Notes: generated from the sequence alone by a model not told the origin. Positions 32,998 to 46,292 are shown, counted from the first letter of the stretch. The stretch: 64,000 bases of DNA from Pseudomonadota bacterium (GCA_023426545.1 JAFAAN010000040.1:62001-126000), one strand, 5' to 3'. Made by a program: numbers and translations.

Positions 32998-33342
32998 ATG
33001 CCCCCCGCGTGTCCATCCCGTGGCGTGCTCGAACATGTGACGAGCCGCTGGGGCGTGCTGGTGTTGATCGCGCTCCTGGAGGGCACGCACCGCTTCAGCG
33101 AGCTGCGCCGGAAGGTGGCGGGCGTGAGCGAGAAGATGCTGTCGCAGACGCTACAGGCGCTGGAGCAGGACGGCTTCGTGTACCGTGAGGTCCACCCGGT
33201 GATTCCGCCTCACGTGGAGTACCGCCTCACGCCCATGGGGGAAGAGGTTGCCACGCGCGTGGAGGTGCTCGCGGAGTGGATTGAGGACAGCCTGCCTCGC
33301 ATCCTGGAAGCGCGCGCCGGGTACGTACCGCGCAAGCGCTGA
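32998..33342 (+). CDS. HxlR-family regulator (possibly frameshifted at its 5' end)
   Basis: A 114-residue winged-helix protein with the HxlR core VTSRWGVLVLIALLEG, RFSELRRKVAGVSEKMLSQT and the wing VEYRLTPMGEEV. The family often senses quinones or aldehydes through an N-terminal Cys; here ACPSRGVL supplies Cys5. ATG 32998 has no ribosome site. A better-looking N-terminus (MHGSKRTGALARMMAKQAM...) opens at ATG 32925 in another frame. It would join this one if a run of six C at 33000 were five. The gene may therefore be frameshifted, or the assembly may be wrong there. Confidence 0.75.
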   Translation: MPPACPSRGVLEHVTSRWGVLVLIALLEGTHRFSELRRKVAGVSEKMLSQTLQALEQDGFVYREVHPVIPPHVEYRLTPMGEEVATRVEVLAEWIEDSLPRILEARAGYVPRKR

Positions 33343-33365
33343 TGGCCGCGTGCGAGGCCAGGGGG

Positions 33366-33400
33366 CCCTGGCGTCTCCCCCGGGGAAGGGGAGGCCAGGG
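33366..33400. terminator. Bidirectional hairpin terminator
   Basis: CCCTGGC plus CTCCCC pairs with GGGGAG plus GCCAGGG, a 13-bp stem with a two-base bulge, between convergent genes. Confidence 0.6.
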
Positions 33401-33418
33401 CGCCGCCGTCACGGGGGC

Positions 33419-35659
33419 CTACCGCCTGCGGCGGACGCGGCCGAGCAGCGCCAGCGCCGCGAGCCCCAGGGCCTGGACGCCCGCTCCGCCGCCACTGCAG
33501 CCGCAGCCGCTGGGCGCGGCCCCGCCATCGTCCGTGGGCGGAGGTGGCGCCACGATTTGCAGCGACACGCTTCGCTCCATCGTCTGGTTCGCCGAGTCCG
33601 TCACGCGCACCGTCAGCGGGAAGTTGCCGCTGACGGTCGGAATCCCGCTGAGCACGTAGGCGCCATCGCGCTGCTGAATCGTCATGCCGCCGGGCAGGGG
33701 GCCGTTGGCGAGGCTCCACGTGTAGGGGGCCCGGCCGCCCGTCGCGGTGAAGCGGGCCTCGTACGCGCTCCCCTGCGTCGCGGACGTGAGCGTGCCGCTG
33801 GAGATGCTCAGCACGCTCACCACGTCCACGCTGTACGTGCGCGCCGCCACGCCGCCGCGGGCATCACGCGCCCTCACGGTGACGGCCGTGCTGGCGGCCT
33901 GCGAGGGCGTGCCGGAGAAGGTGCCGTTGGGGAGGAACGTCAGGCCCGAGGGCAGGGTGCCCTCCAGCTCGAACGTCAACGTGCCCGAGCCCCGCGCATC
34001 CAGGGTCACGAGGTAGGTCGCGCCCACCCGGAAGGGCGGGAGGCTCTCGGTGAGGATCGCTGGCTGCGGCCAGGGGCGGCGCGTGGCCACCAGCAACTGC
34101 TTTGCGCTCACCGCGACCACTGACGTCTCACCCGTCGCGAAGGACTCCGCCGTGTACGTGCCCCCCGCTCCTGTCGGGTGGGACGTCCATTCGCGGCCAT
34201 CCGCCGACACGAGCAGCTCGAACGCGGGCAGCGCGGCCACGTCCTGCGGTGGGGTGCCCGTCCAGCTGACGACGAAGCTCTGGTCCACGAACGCCAGGAG
34301 CGGGGTCGGGGCGTCAGCGGGGACGTGAAGCCGGTCCACCCGCGTCCAGGTGCTGCCCAGGTCCTCGGAGAGATAGAAGCCCTCGGCGGGTGTCTGGGAG
34401 CGTGGGGCGCCGACCGGAGGAGGCATCGGCGCGGCCTGGGGGGCCTTCGCGAAGGTGAGGAAGCGGTTGTTGCCACCGGCGAGCTGAGGAAGGTCGAGCC
34501 CCGGCAGCGAGGTGGGCTCGAACAGCTCCCAGCCGGCGCCGCTCGCCCGCGGGCGCACCAGCGCGGGCGCGCTGGAGGGCGCGCTGCTCAGGGGGGAGGC
34601 CACGGCGAGGAAGCTCCCCTGGCCCGCGGCCATCATCACGAGGTCGTAGTTGCGGGAGACGCTCTCATCCGTCCAACGCTCGCCATCGGGGGAGGTGGCG
34701 ATGAGGCCCGCGGTGCCCACCGCGGCCAGCCGGTTCCCGCTCAGGGCAATGGCCAGGAAGCGCCGGCCCTCCGTCTGCCCCAGGGGCGGCGGGTCCCGGT
34801 AGAGCGGGGTCCACGTCGACGCGTCGTCGGAGGAGACGACGATGCGGCCGTTCGACAGGCCCAGCCACCTGCGCTGGGAGTAGACCAGCCGCTCCACCTG
34901 GATGGGGTCCGTGGTGCCCGCGCTCACGGGCGTGAACGGCGTCCACGTGCGTCCTCCATCCGTCGAGCGCAGCAGCTCCGGGCTGCCGCTCGTCGTGGCC
35001 AGGAAGGTCCCATTGCCGTGCCACGCGCGCACCGCGGAGGGCGTCACGGCGGTGCCTTTCGAGAGCCCCGCCTCCCAGTGGTCGAAGGTGGTGGCGGGGG
35101 CCACGTTGACGTGGAGCAGGCGCTCCAGCCGCCCCGTGAAGCTCGCGGGCTCAGAGGGCGACGTCATGTCGCGGAACCCGCCCAGGTAGCGCACGCGGTA
35201 CGCCCCCTGCGCGACGGAGGGGACTGGCAGCGACAGGTGCGCGGTCACGACGACGTTCGCGGTCCCCGGGGTGATGCGCTCCGACACGAGGCAGTGCCAG
35301 GCGGCACGGTCGACCGGCCAAGCGGCCTGGGCCTCACTGGCGAGCTCCGCCGAACCCACCTGCGCGGTGACCGACGCCGAGCCATCATATGTGTAGCTGC
35401 CCCCAGGTGCCTGCCAGCCTTCGGGCAGCGCGATGCACGCCACCATCTGCCCGTCACGCCCGCTGGAGTTCTCGGAGCGGAAGTGGACCTGGAGGTTCAT
35501 GGGAACGGAGGTGCCGCTGCGCACGGTGCCTTCATGGCGAACGGTGCCGTCAGGGCTCTCCGTACCTTCATGGCTCACGAAGGCGGCTGGCTGACAGCCG
35601 GAAACCCACCACAGCGAGGCCCCCAGCAGGGCTCGCAGGAGATGATTGTGATTGAGCAA
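33419..35659 (-). CDS. Surface lipoprotein with Asp-box propeller, Ig-like repeats and MYXO-CTERM tail
   Basis: A 746-residue exported protein. A TTG start at 35659 gives a compact signal peptide ending in the lipobox WVSGC (Cys about 19); upstream codons contain no better start. The middle has about five Asp-box (BNR) turns, STDGGRTW, SSDDASTW, SPDGERW, SEDLGSTW and SADGREW, as in sialidase-type propellers. Two putative Ig domains follow, with LPSGLTFLPNGTFSGTP and PGGMTIQQRDG. The C-terminus SGCGCSGGG-hydrophobic-RVRRRR is a MYXO-CTERM sorting signal. It is probably displayed on the cell surface. Glycan binding is possible but not shown. Confidence 0.78.
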   Translation of the reverse strand: MLNHNHLLRALLGASLWWVSGCQPAAFVSHEGTESPDGTVRHEGTVRSGTSVPMNLQVHFRSENSSGRDGQMVACIALPEGWQAPGGSYTYDGSASVTAQVGSAELASEAQAAWPVDRAAWHCLVSERITPGTANVVVTAHLSLPVPSVAQGAYRVRYLGGFRDMTSPSEPASFTGRLERLLHVNVAPATTFDHWEAGLSKGTAVTPSAVRAWHGNGTFLATTSGSPELLRSTDGGRTWTPFTPVSAGTTDPIQVERLVYSQRRWLGLSNGRIVVSSDDASTWTPLYRDPPPLGQTEGRRFLAIALSGNRLAAVGTAGLIATSPDGERWTDESVSRNYDLVMMAAGQGSFLAVASPLSSAPSSAPALVRPRASGAGWELFEPTSLPGLDLPQLAGGNNRFLTFAKAPQAAPMPPPVGAPRSQTPAEGFYLSEDLGSTWTRVDRLHVPADAPTPLLAFVDQSFVVSWTGTPPQDVAALPAFELLVSADGREWTSHPTGAGGTYTAESFATGETSVVAVSAKQLLVATRRPWPQPAILTESLPPFRVGATYLVTLDARGSGTLTFELEGTLPSGLTFLPNGTFSGTPSQAASTAVTVRARDARGGVAARTYSVDVVSVLSISSGTLTSATQGSAYEARFTATGGRAPYTWSLANGPLPGGMTIQQRDGAYVLSGIPTVSGNFPLTVRVTDSANQTMERSVSLQIVAPPPPTDDGGAAPSGCGCSGGGAGVQALGLAALALLGRVRRRR

Positions 35660-35751
35660 GGGAGGGATGTCCTGTCGTGATGCGAGAGTCTCGTGTCTAC
35701 GGTTCCGCGTTGCCCGCGCGCCCGGCACACCCGGAGGCCGGGACCCGGACT

Positions 35752-37065
35752 TCACGGCTTGGCGAACAACTCCAGGGCCGCGGTGGTCAGCGTGGTGACG
35801 CCGGTGCGGAGCGTGCGCTCGCGGTCCGGCGCGAAGAGCGGCGAGTGCATGGAGGGCAGCGGCTCGCCCGAAGCCTGCGCCCGGGCATGCCGCTGCGGCT
35901 CCGTGGTGCCGAGCCACAGCAGCACGGCGGGGACGCCCGCTCGCCCGTACTCGGAGAAGTCCTCTCCGCCCATGACAGGGGGCGTCTCCTGGAGGTTCTG
36001 CGCGCCCAGGACGCGAGACACCGCGCCCACCATCCGCTGGGTGAGCGCCGGGTCGTTGAAGGCGGAGGGGGTGCCCTCGGTGATGACGATGTCGGGCGGG
36101 CGGGGGGCGGCCGAGGCCAGGGCCTCCGCCTTGACGATGCGGGCGATGCCGTCGAGCAGGGCCTGGCGGACCTCCGGCTTGTACGAGCGAACGGTGATGT
36201 CGAGCTTCACGTCGTCAGGGATGATGTTGTGCTTGGTGCCGCCGTGGATGGCGCCGACTGTCACCACGGCGGGCTCCAGGGGGCTCGTCTCCCGGCTGAC
36301 GAGCGTCTGGAGCGACATCACGACGCGCGCTGCCATCACCACGGGGTCCACGGTGGTGTGGGGATAGGCCCCGTGTCCGCCCTTGCCGTAGAGGGTGATT
36401 TCGACGGCGTCCACGCTCGCCAACGCGTAGCCCGGCGTGTACTCCACCGTGCCCGCCGGGGCGGTGTTGACGTGGAGGGCCAGCGCGAAGTCGGGCTTGG
36501 GGAAGCGCTTGAACAGGCCGTCCTGGAGCATCTGCCGGGCGCCCGCGCCCAGCTCCTCCGCGGGCTGGCCCACCAGCATCAGCGTGCCTCGCCACCGGTC
36601 CTTCGCGCGGGCCAGCAGCGTGGCGGTGCCCAGCCATGACGTCATGTGGATGTCGTGGCCGCACGCGTGCATGACGGGGATGGCCGCGCCCGCCGCGTCC
36701 TTCACCGTCTTCTTGCTCGCGTACGGCAGGCCCGTCTTCTCCTGCACGGGCAGTGCGTCCAGGTCCGTGCGCAGCATCACCGTGGGGCCCTGGCCGTTGC
36801 GAAGCAGGGCCACCACGCCGTGGCCACCCACCTTGGGCGTGACCTCGAAGCCGAGCTTGCGCAGGCGCTCGGCCAGCTTCGCCGCGGTCCGGGCCTCCTG
36901 GTTGGACAGCTCGGGCGTCTGGTGCAGGTCGCGGTAGAGGGCATCCAGGTCGGGGTAGAGCGCGTCCAGGCCCCCCAGCACGGGAGGCGTCTCCGCTGCG
37001 AGCGCGGCGCCGCCCGTCATGGCCAGCGAGAGGAGCAGCAGGGGAATCACGTGGGGACTCTTCAC
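35752..37065 (-). CDS. Secreted M20D amidohydrolase (aminoacylase/hippurate hydrolase type)
   Basis: A 437-residue protein with a signal peptide (residues 1-23, LLLLSLAMTGGAALA-A). Metal ligands appear as HACGHDIH (about 134), PAEELGAG (about 166) and the late GGEDFSEY (about 380), as in M20D enzymes. These remove acyl groups from amino acids or cleave similar amides. Export suggests scavenging of acylated or conjugated amino acids. It lies 92 bases after the lipoprotein gene on the same strand if read leftwards, but with its own start, so operon membership is unclear. Confidence 0.85.
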   Translation of the reverse strand: MKSPHVIPLLLLSLAMTGGAALAAETPPVLGGLDALYPDLDALYRDLHQTPELSNQEARTAAKLAERLRKLGFEVTPKVGGHGVVALLRNGQGPTVMLRTDLDALPVQEKTGLPYASKKTVKDAAGAAIPVMHACGHDIHMTSWLGTATLLARAKDRWRGTLMLVGQPAEELGAGARQMLQDGLFKRFPKPDFALALHVNTAPAGTVEYTPGYALASVDAVEITLYGKGGHGAYPHTTVDPVVMAARVVMSLQTLVSRETSPLEPAVVTVGAIHGGTKHNIIPDDVKLDITVRSYKPEVRQALLDGIARIVKAEALASAAPRPPDIVITEGTPSAFNDPALTQRMVGAVSRVLGAQNLQETPPVMGGEDFSEYGRAGVPAVLLWLGTTEPQRHARAQASGEPLPSMHSPLFAPDRERTLRTGVTTLTTAALELFAKP

Positions 37066-37211
37066 GGGGCGGACTCCTGTCCGGCGGGGGGAGCGGCGCC
37101 ACTACACCATACCCGCCAGAGCCGGAGGGGCGCGTCCGCACCCTTCCTCGATGATTGCGGGACGGATGAGACAAATTGACGTCCCGTCGGCGGAGGGCGT
37201 CTGCTCTACGC

Positions 37212-38540
37212 ATGTCTGAACCTTCCACTCCTGGGTTGGGCGCCACGCCCGTGGCACGTCCGGTGGATGTCTCCGAGCGAGTCGTCTTGTTGGATGCCCT
37301 CCGTGGTTTCGCGCTGTGGGGCGTCTTCGTCTCCAACAGCCTCATGTGGCTCAGCGGCCGGGCCTTCCTGCCATCGGAGAAGGCCACGGCGCTGGCGAGC
37401 CCGGTGCTGGAGCAGGTGGTCAGCTCCATCTACCAGGTCTTCATCACGCAGAAGTTCATCTCCATCTTCTCGTTCCTCTTCGGCCTGGGGTTCTCCATCC
37501 AGTGGGCGCGCGCGGAGGCGCGGGGCACCTCCGCGGTGCCGCTCTACCGCCGGCGGCTGTTGGTGCTCTTTGGCATCGGGCTGGCGCACGCGCTCCTGCT
37601 GTGGACCGGCGACATCCTCCACACGTACGCGATGGTGGGCTTCCTGCTGATGGCCTTCCACGCGCGCTCCAACCGCACGGTGTTGTTCTGGGCGCTCGGG
37701 CTCGTCACGGTGATGCCCTTCCTGGTGCCGGCCGCCATCCGCTACGTCCCCGTCCTCTTGCATGGCGCGGAGGCCGCCGCGGAGGCTGTGAAGGCCAGTC
37801 AGGCCAGCGACAAGGCCCTGCGGGCGGACACCCTGGTCGCGCTGTCGAGCGAGTCGTTCTGGACGGCGCAGGTCGGCAATGCGCGCTTCTTCGTGGAGAA
37901 CTTCGGCGGCGGCGTCCGCCGGGTGCTCTGGATGAGCCTCATCCTGGGCCGCTTCCTGCTGGGCCTGCTCGCGGGACGCCTGTTGTTGCTTCAGAACGTG
38001 GAGGCCCATCGCGCTTTGCTGCGCCGGATTCTGGGCTGGGGCCTGGGCGTGGGCCTCGTCATCAACGGCGGTGGGCTGCTGGTGCACCGGCTGAGGAACG
38101 CGGGCGTGCTGGAGTGGGACAAGCAGGGGCCCTGGATGATGCTGGTCAACGGGGCCCAGGAGCCCGGCTACATCGCCATGGGCGCGGCCTACGTGGCCGC
38201 CTTCGCGCTGCTGTTCCAGCGCGACCGCTGGCGCCGGTGGATGGGCCTCCTGTCCCCCGTGGGACGCATGGCCCTGACCAACTACCTGATGCAGTCGGTG
38301 GTGAGCATCTGGATCTACAACGGCTGGGGCCTGGGCCTCATCGGCACCCTGCCGCCGTCGCGAATCGTCGTCATCTGCTGCGTCGTCTTCGCCGGGCAAG
38401 TGGTCTTCAGCCACCTGTGGCTGGCGCGCTTCCGCTTCGGCCCGGCGGAGTGGCTGTGGCGCTCGCTCACCTACGGCCGGGCCCAGACGATGCGGCGTCC
38501 GTCCGGGGAAGGGGAGGCCCCGGGCGTCGCGGCCTCCTGA
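37212..38540 (+). CDS. DUF418-domain membrane protein
   Basis: A 442-residue polytopic protein, about ten helices. It opens with VVLLDALRGFALWGVFVSN, as DUF418/acyltransferase-like proteins do, and ends with the DUF418 signature GRMALTNYLMQSVV (about 350) and WLARFRFGPAEWLWRSLTYG. The role of the family is unknown. ATG 37212 is the start. It converges on the diheme oxidoreductase with 21 bases between them. Confidence 0.8.
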   Translation: MSEPSTPGLGATPVARPVDVSERVVLLDALRGFALWGVFVSNSLMWLSGRAFLPSEKATALASPVLEQVVSSIYQVFITQKFISIFSFLFGLGFSIQWARAEARGTSAVPLYRRRLLVLFGIGLAHALLLWTGDILHTYAMVGFLLMAFHARSNRTVLFWALGLVTVMPFLVPAAIRYVPVLLHGAEAAAEAVKASQASDKALRADTLVALSSESFWTAQVGNARFFVENFGGGVRRVLWMSLILGRFLLGLLAGRLLLLQNVEAHRALLRRILGWGLGVGLVINGGGLLVHRLRNAGVLEWDKQGPWMMLVNGAQEPGYIAMGAAYVAAFALLFQRDRWRRWMGLLSPVGRMALTNYLMQSVVSIWIYNGWGLGLIGTLPPSRIVVICCVVFAGQVVFSHLWLARFRFGPAEWLWRSLTYGRAQTMRRPSGEGEAPGVAAS

Positions 38541-38561
38541 CACGGCGCGCGGCGCGTCCGC

Positions 38562-39944
<1,383 letters not shown>

Positions 39945-40163
39945 CGAAGTGACTCCAGGAGAACCGGGGTGGAACGGACTGCGGTGGTACGGGGGCCGCA
40001 TCCGCGCCCCAGTGCACCGTTCACGCCACACGCGCAGCCGCGCGCCGGCCCTCGGGACCTGGCGTCAGGCCGGGGAAGCGGACGCGGCGGTGTAGCGCGT
40101 CCCGCTACAAACGGGCGCGAGTTGTGCCTCGCGCCGCTACAGCCCGGGCCCGGAGGGCGGCGC

Positions 40164-41180
40164 TCAGGCGGGGGCCGAGGCTGCCGCCGCGGCGAGCCGC
40201 GCGTGAGCCTGCGCGGTCAGCTCGAACGAGCGCAGGCGCGCGCCATGGTCGTAGACCATCCCCGTCACCATCAGCTCGTCGACGCCCGTGAGGCGGATGA
40301 AGGCGTCCAGTCCCTGCTGGACGGCGTCGGGCCCGCCGACGACGGAGTACTTCAGCGCATGGTCGGCGCTCGCGCGCTCCAGGGGCGCGGCCACCGCGTC
40401 GATGTCATCGACCGGAGGCGGGAGCTGTCCGGGCGTGCCGCGGCGGAGGCGGATGAACTGCTGCTGCACCGAGGTGAAGTGGCGGCGCGCCTCCGCGTCC
40501 GTGTCCGCCGCGAAGACATTCACACACGCCATGGCGTAGGGCCGCTCGAGCCGGTCGGATGGTTTGAAGCGCTCGCGGTAGATGGCCAGGGCCTGGAGCA
40601 GGGCGTCCGGTGCGAAGTGGGAGGCGAAGGCGAACGGCAGGCCCAGCATCGCTGCGAGTTGCGCGCTGAACAGGCTGGAGCCGAGCAGCCAGATGGGCAC
40701 CCTCAGGCCCGCGCCCGGCACCGCCTGGATGAGCTGCCCCGGCTCGGTGGGCTCGAAGTAGGACTTCAGCTCCACCACGTCCCGGGGAAAGGTGTCCGCG
40801 GGCGCGGCCAGGTCTCGGCGCAGGGCGCGCGCCGTCAGCGGGTCCGTGCCCGGCGCCCGGCCGAGCCCCAGGTCGATGCGCCCCGGGTAGAGCGTCTCCA
40901 GCGTGCCGAACTGCTCGGCGATGACGAGCGGCGCGTGGTTGGGAAGCATCACCCCGCCCGAGCCCACCCGGATGCTCCGCGTGCCACCAGCGACGTAGCC
41001 GATGACGACGGACGTCGCCGCGCTGGCGATGCCCGTCATGTTGTGGTGCTCGGCCAGCCAGAAGCGCTTGTAGCCCCATTCCTCCGCGTGCCGTGCCAGG
41101 TCGAGCGTGTTCCGGAGCGCGTCGGCCGCGGTGGAGCCCTGCGTGACGGGCGAAAGGTCGAGGAGGGAGAATGGAATCAT
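40164..41180 (-). CDS. LLM-class flavin-dependent oxidoreductase (luciferase-like)
   Basis: A 338-residue TIM-barrel protein. It has the family opening (SLLDLSPVTQGSTAADAL), FWLAEHHNMTGIASAATSV, the VGSGGVMLPNHAP strand and the LGLGRAPGTDP motif, typical of the LLM subgroup with E. coli YhbW. It would use reduced FMN or F420 with an unknown substrate. It begins at ATG 41180, ten bases after the stop of the spermidine-synthase-like gene, so the two may be co-transcribed. Confidence 0.85.
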   Translation of the reverse strand: MIPFSLLDLSPVTQGSTAADALRNTLDLARHAEEWGYKRFWLAEHHNMTGIASAATSVVIGYVAGGTRSIRVGSGGVMLPNHAPLVIAEQFGTLETLYPGRIDLGLGRAPGTDPLTARALRRDLAAPADTFPRDVVELKSYFEPTEPGQLIQAVPGAGLRVPIWLLGSSLFSAQLAAMLGLPFAFASHFAPDALLQALAIYRERFKPSDRLERPYAMACVNVFAADTDAEARRHFTSVQQQFIRLRRGTPGQLPPPVDDIDAVAAPLERASADHALKYSVVGGPDAVQQGLDAFIRLTGVDELMVTGMVYDHGARLRSFELTAQAHARLAAAAASAPA

Positions 41181-41190
41181 GGGGGCCCTA

Positions 41191-41874
41191 CTAACGCCGC
41201 CCCTGGGGTCTCCGCTTGCCCATGAACAGGGTGTGCCGCGTCCCCCGGTTGCCATGGGCCGCCGGGTGAAGGACCTGGACGGTGAAGCCCGCCTGCTCCA
41301 TGCGGCGCTCGAAGGCGGGCGCGGGGCCGGCGCTCCACACGCCCAGCAGGCCTCCCGGGCGCAGCGCCTGGACCGCGTGGGCGAGCCCCACGCGCCCATA
41401 GAGGCCGTGGTTGTCGGGGTGGGTGAGGGCGGTGGGGCCGTTGTCCACGTCGAGCAGGATGGCGTCATAGGCCCCCGACTGCCGGGCCATGTGCGCGCCC
41501 ACGTCCCCTTCCACCACGGTGACGCGCGGGTCCTCCAGCGGGGCGCCGGCCAGCGGGGCGAGGAGCCCCCGGTTCCAGGTCACCACCGCGGGGAGCAGCT
41601 CCGCCACCGTGACACGGGCGTCGGGGCCCAGCCGGTCCAGCACGGCCCGCGTGGTGTACCCGAAGCCCAGGCCGCCCACGAGCACCCGGACGCTGCCGCG
41701 GCTCGCAAGCCCCGCGCAGCCCGCCTCCGCCAGCGCTTCCTCGGAGCCGTGCTGCCGGCTGGACATCAGCGTCTGCCCCCGCACGCGCAGGACGTACTCG
41801 TCTCCGCGCCGGGCCAGGGTGATTTCGCCCACGTCCGGGGCCTCTGCGTGCTCGAGCGTCTCCCAGGGCTTCAT
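41191..41874 (-). CDS. Spermidine synthase-like SAM-binding protein
   Basis: A 227-residue Rossmann protein with LVGGLGFGYTTRAVL (about residue 65), the acidic TVAELLP and ILLDVDNGPTALTHP, matching short spermidine-synthase-like methyltransferases. It lacks the N-terminal beta domain of true SpeE, so aminopropyl transfer is uncertain. It precedes the flavin oxidoreductase in the same direction and follows clpB. Confidence 0.72.
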   Translation of the reverse strand: MKPWETLEHAEAPDVGEITLARRGDEYVLRVRGQTLMSSRQHGSEEALAEAGCAGLASRGSVRVLVGGLGFGYTTRAVLDRLGPDARVTVAELLPAVVTWNRGLLAPLAGAPLEDPRVTVVEGDVGAHMARQSGAYDAILLDVDNGPTALTHPDNHGLYGRVGLAHAVQALRPGGLLGVWSAGPAPAFERRMEQAGFTVQVLHPAAHGNRGTRHTLFMGKRRPQGRR

Positions 41875-41898
41875 GGCCGGGGCTCTTCTCGCGGCGCT

Positions 41899-41932
41899 GG
41901 CCCCGCGGCAAGCCCTGACGCCGGGCCGGGGC
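41899..41932 (-). terminator. Hairpin after clpB
   Basis: GGCCCCGCGGC pairs with GCCGGGCCGGGGC with a small bulge and a 10-base loop, 13 bases past the clpB stop. Confidence 0.45.
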
Positions 41933-41944
41933 GCGCCCGCGGTG

Positions 41945-44569
<2,625 letters not shown>

Positions 44570-44697
44570 GCCTCCAACGTAAGAGTCGGCCACCCCTTGG
44601 CAAGCAGCGCCCGTGGCGCGCCGGTTTTGCTTGTCCTGAAAACGTTTGAATTCCTGGAAACTACCGGCTTTCCTCGGTGCTGGAGTTGCCAGGGCGT

Positions 44698-45333
44698 ATG
44701 ATGACGGGTATAGGCGGCGCCCAATCCCCTGGGGGGCTGACACTGAAAGCGCACGGCGGCTATCTCGTACGACTCGAAAGCTTCGGCGGCCTGGAGCTGC
44801 TCCGGCTGGCGCGTGAAGCGCTGGCGCTCGACGGGGCCATGGGCGCGACGGGGCTGAAGGTGTCCGTCAACCGGCGCCGGAAGGTGGTCCGCCTCGCATA
44901 CGTGGGGCCTTTCACGGCGGGGCGGCCGGGCGCGCACTGGTACGCGGCCCACCATGCGCTCCCCCGGCTGCTCTCCCGGGCGGCGAACGTCACCGTCCAG
45001 GCCTACGTCTATGATCCGGACGAGGGCGAGGAGGTCATCGCCTACGGCAACGGCCGCCGCGTGGGCGGTGAGCGCGTCGTCTACGAGGACGTGGAGCTGC
45101 CGGTGCCGCTGGACGAGATGGATGACGCGGCCTTCAAGTACATGCAGGAGCGCTGGCCCATGGGCCACCTGGCCTACGTGTTCGGCCTGACGCGCAAGGA
45201 GCTGCTGCGCCTCCACCGCGTGGCGCCGAGCCACGAGCTGGCGCTGGAGGGCAGGGACGAGGAGGGCGCCGCGTTCCTGGAGGCCCTGCTGCCCCCCTGC
45301 CAGGTGCCGCTCCCGGAGTCCGACACCCTCTGA
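44698..45333 (+). CDS. Conserved-looking protein of unknown function, divergent from clpB
   Basis: A 211-residue soluble protein with no signal or membrane segment. It is a mix of strands and helices with recognisable segments ARLESFGGLELLRLA-type and VAPSHELALEGRDEEG. I do not recognise the family. It starts at one of two adjacent ATGs (44698 or 44701), 128 bases from clpB, and ends 6 bases from the convergent membrane-protein gene. Confidence 0.6.
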   Translation: MMTGIGGAQSPGGLTLKAHGGYLVRLESFGGLELLRLAREALALDGAMGATGLKVSVNRRRKVVRLAYVGPFTAGRPGAHWYAAHHALPRLLSRAANVTVQAYVYDPDEGEEVIAYGNGRRVGGERVVYEDVELPVPLDEMDDAAFKYMQERWPMGHLAYVFGLTRKELLRLHRVAPSHELALEGRDEEGAAFLEALLPPCQVPLPESDTL

Positions 45334-45339
45334 GGCGGG

Positions 45340-45981
45340 CTACTCCGCCTGGGGCCCGTCCCGCACGGTGACCGCTTCGCGGACGCGCTCGCTGCGGAAG
45401 TACTGCCCGAGAATGGCGAAGGTGCCCGCGACCAGGGCCGTGGCGAGGACCGCGCCGCCGGTGCCGACGCTCGGGAAGAAGCTCCGGGCGAACTCGAGCG
45501 TGAGCTCGGGCGGCACGTTGGGGAGCAGGCTCAGCGACTCGGCCATGGTGTCGCCCATGCGCCGCGCAACCACGGCGAACTGCGCGCCGTCCACGGTGCG
45601 CAGCACCGCCGCCAGGATGGCGGCCCGGCCGAGGATGCGCCGCATGCCGTCCCGGGGCAGGCCATAGGGCCGCAGCATCCGCGCCGAGGCGACGAAGACG
45701 AACGCGCACGCCACCGCCAGCAGGGCCATCAGCACGCCGCGAGGCTCGCGCATGGGCTCCAGGGCCGCGTAGTACGTCTCGATGAGCCGCTGGTAGAGCT
45801 CCGCGCTCTCCGCCGCGACGGCCGCGCCCTGCTCCAGGTCGCGCGAGCGCGACTCGAAGAGGTGGACCATCCGGGAGGCCTCGACGAGGGCGTTCCAGCC
45901 CGTGAAGGCGGAGAACACCATGCCCAGCATCGCCGCGAAGCGGATGCCTCCGGGCAGGCTCTTCTTGCGCGGGTCCGTCAA
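45340..45981 (-). CDS. Small polytopic membrane protein, unknown function
   Basis: A 213-residue protein with about four membrane segments (near residues 12-32, 85-103, 118-140, 172-192). The TTG at 45981 overlaps the stop of the DUF1844 gene (TTGA), which implies translational coupling. An ATG at codon 17 or so is an alternative. Family not recognised. It is the last of three coupled genes. Confidence 0.6.
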   Translation of the reverse strand: MTDPRKKSLPGGIRFAAMLGMVFSAFTGWNALVEASRMVHLFESRSRDLEQGAAVAAESAELYQRLIETYYAALEPMREPRGVLMALLAVACAFVFVASARMLRPYGLPRDGMRRILGRAAILAAVLRTVDGAQFAVVARRMGDTMAESLSLLPNVPPELTLEFARSFFPSVGTGGAVLATALVAGTFAILGQYFRSERVREAVTVRDGPQAE

Positions 45982-46292
45982 CGCTTGCTCGCCTCCACGT
46001 AGCGCAGGCGGAGGTCCGCGAGGAGCCCATCGAAGAGCTTCTCCTCCTCCGCCGTGAGGTTGCCGCGCGTCTTCTGGCGCAGCATGGACAGCAGGTCCAG
46101 GTTCTGCCGGGCCAGCGGCAGGTCCTTCTCCATCTGGCCCGTCTCCGGATTGGGGGCACCTCCCAGGTGGATGAGCACCGCGGTGCCCAGCCCCACGATG
46201 AAGGTGCTGAAGGAAATGGACTCCTCGGACGCGGAGCGCGCTTCCCCCCGCATCACGAAGGTCTCGCCGCGCTTCTCGTCCCCGGAGCTCAT
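45978..46292 (-). CDS. DUF1844-domain protein
   Basis: A 104-residue protein with the DUF1844 core: SFSTFIVGLGTAVLIHLG, then PNPETGQMEKDLPLARQNLDLL and a LTAEEEKLFDGLLADLRLRYV end. The hydrophobic stretch at 27-45 may attach it to the membrane. The family is common in Deltaproteobacteria and Acidobacteria, often near translation genes; its function is unknown. It overlaps both neighbours by four bases. Confidence 0.82.
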   Translation of the reverse strand: MSSGDEKRGETFVMRGEARSASEESISFSTFIVGLGTAVLIHLGGAPNPETGQMEKDLPLARQNLDLLSMLRQKTRGNLTAEEEKLFDGLLADLRLRYVEASKR

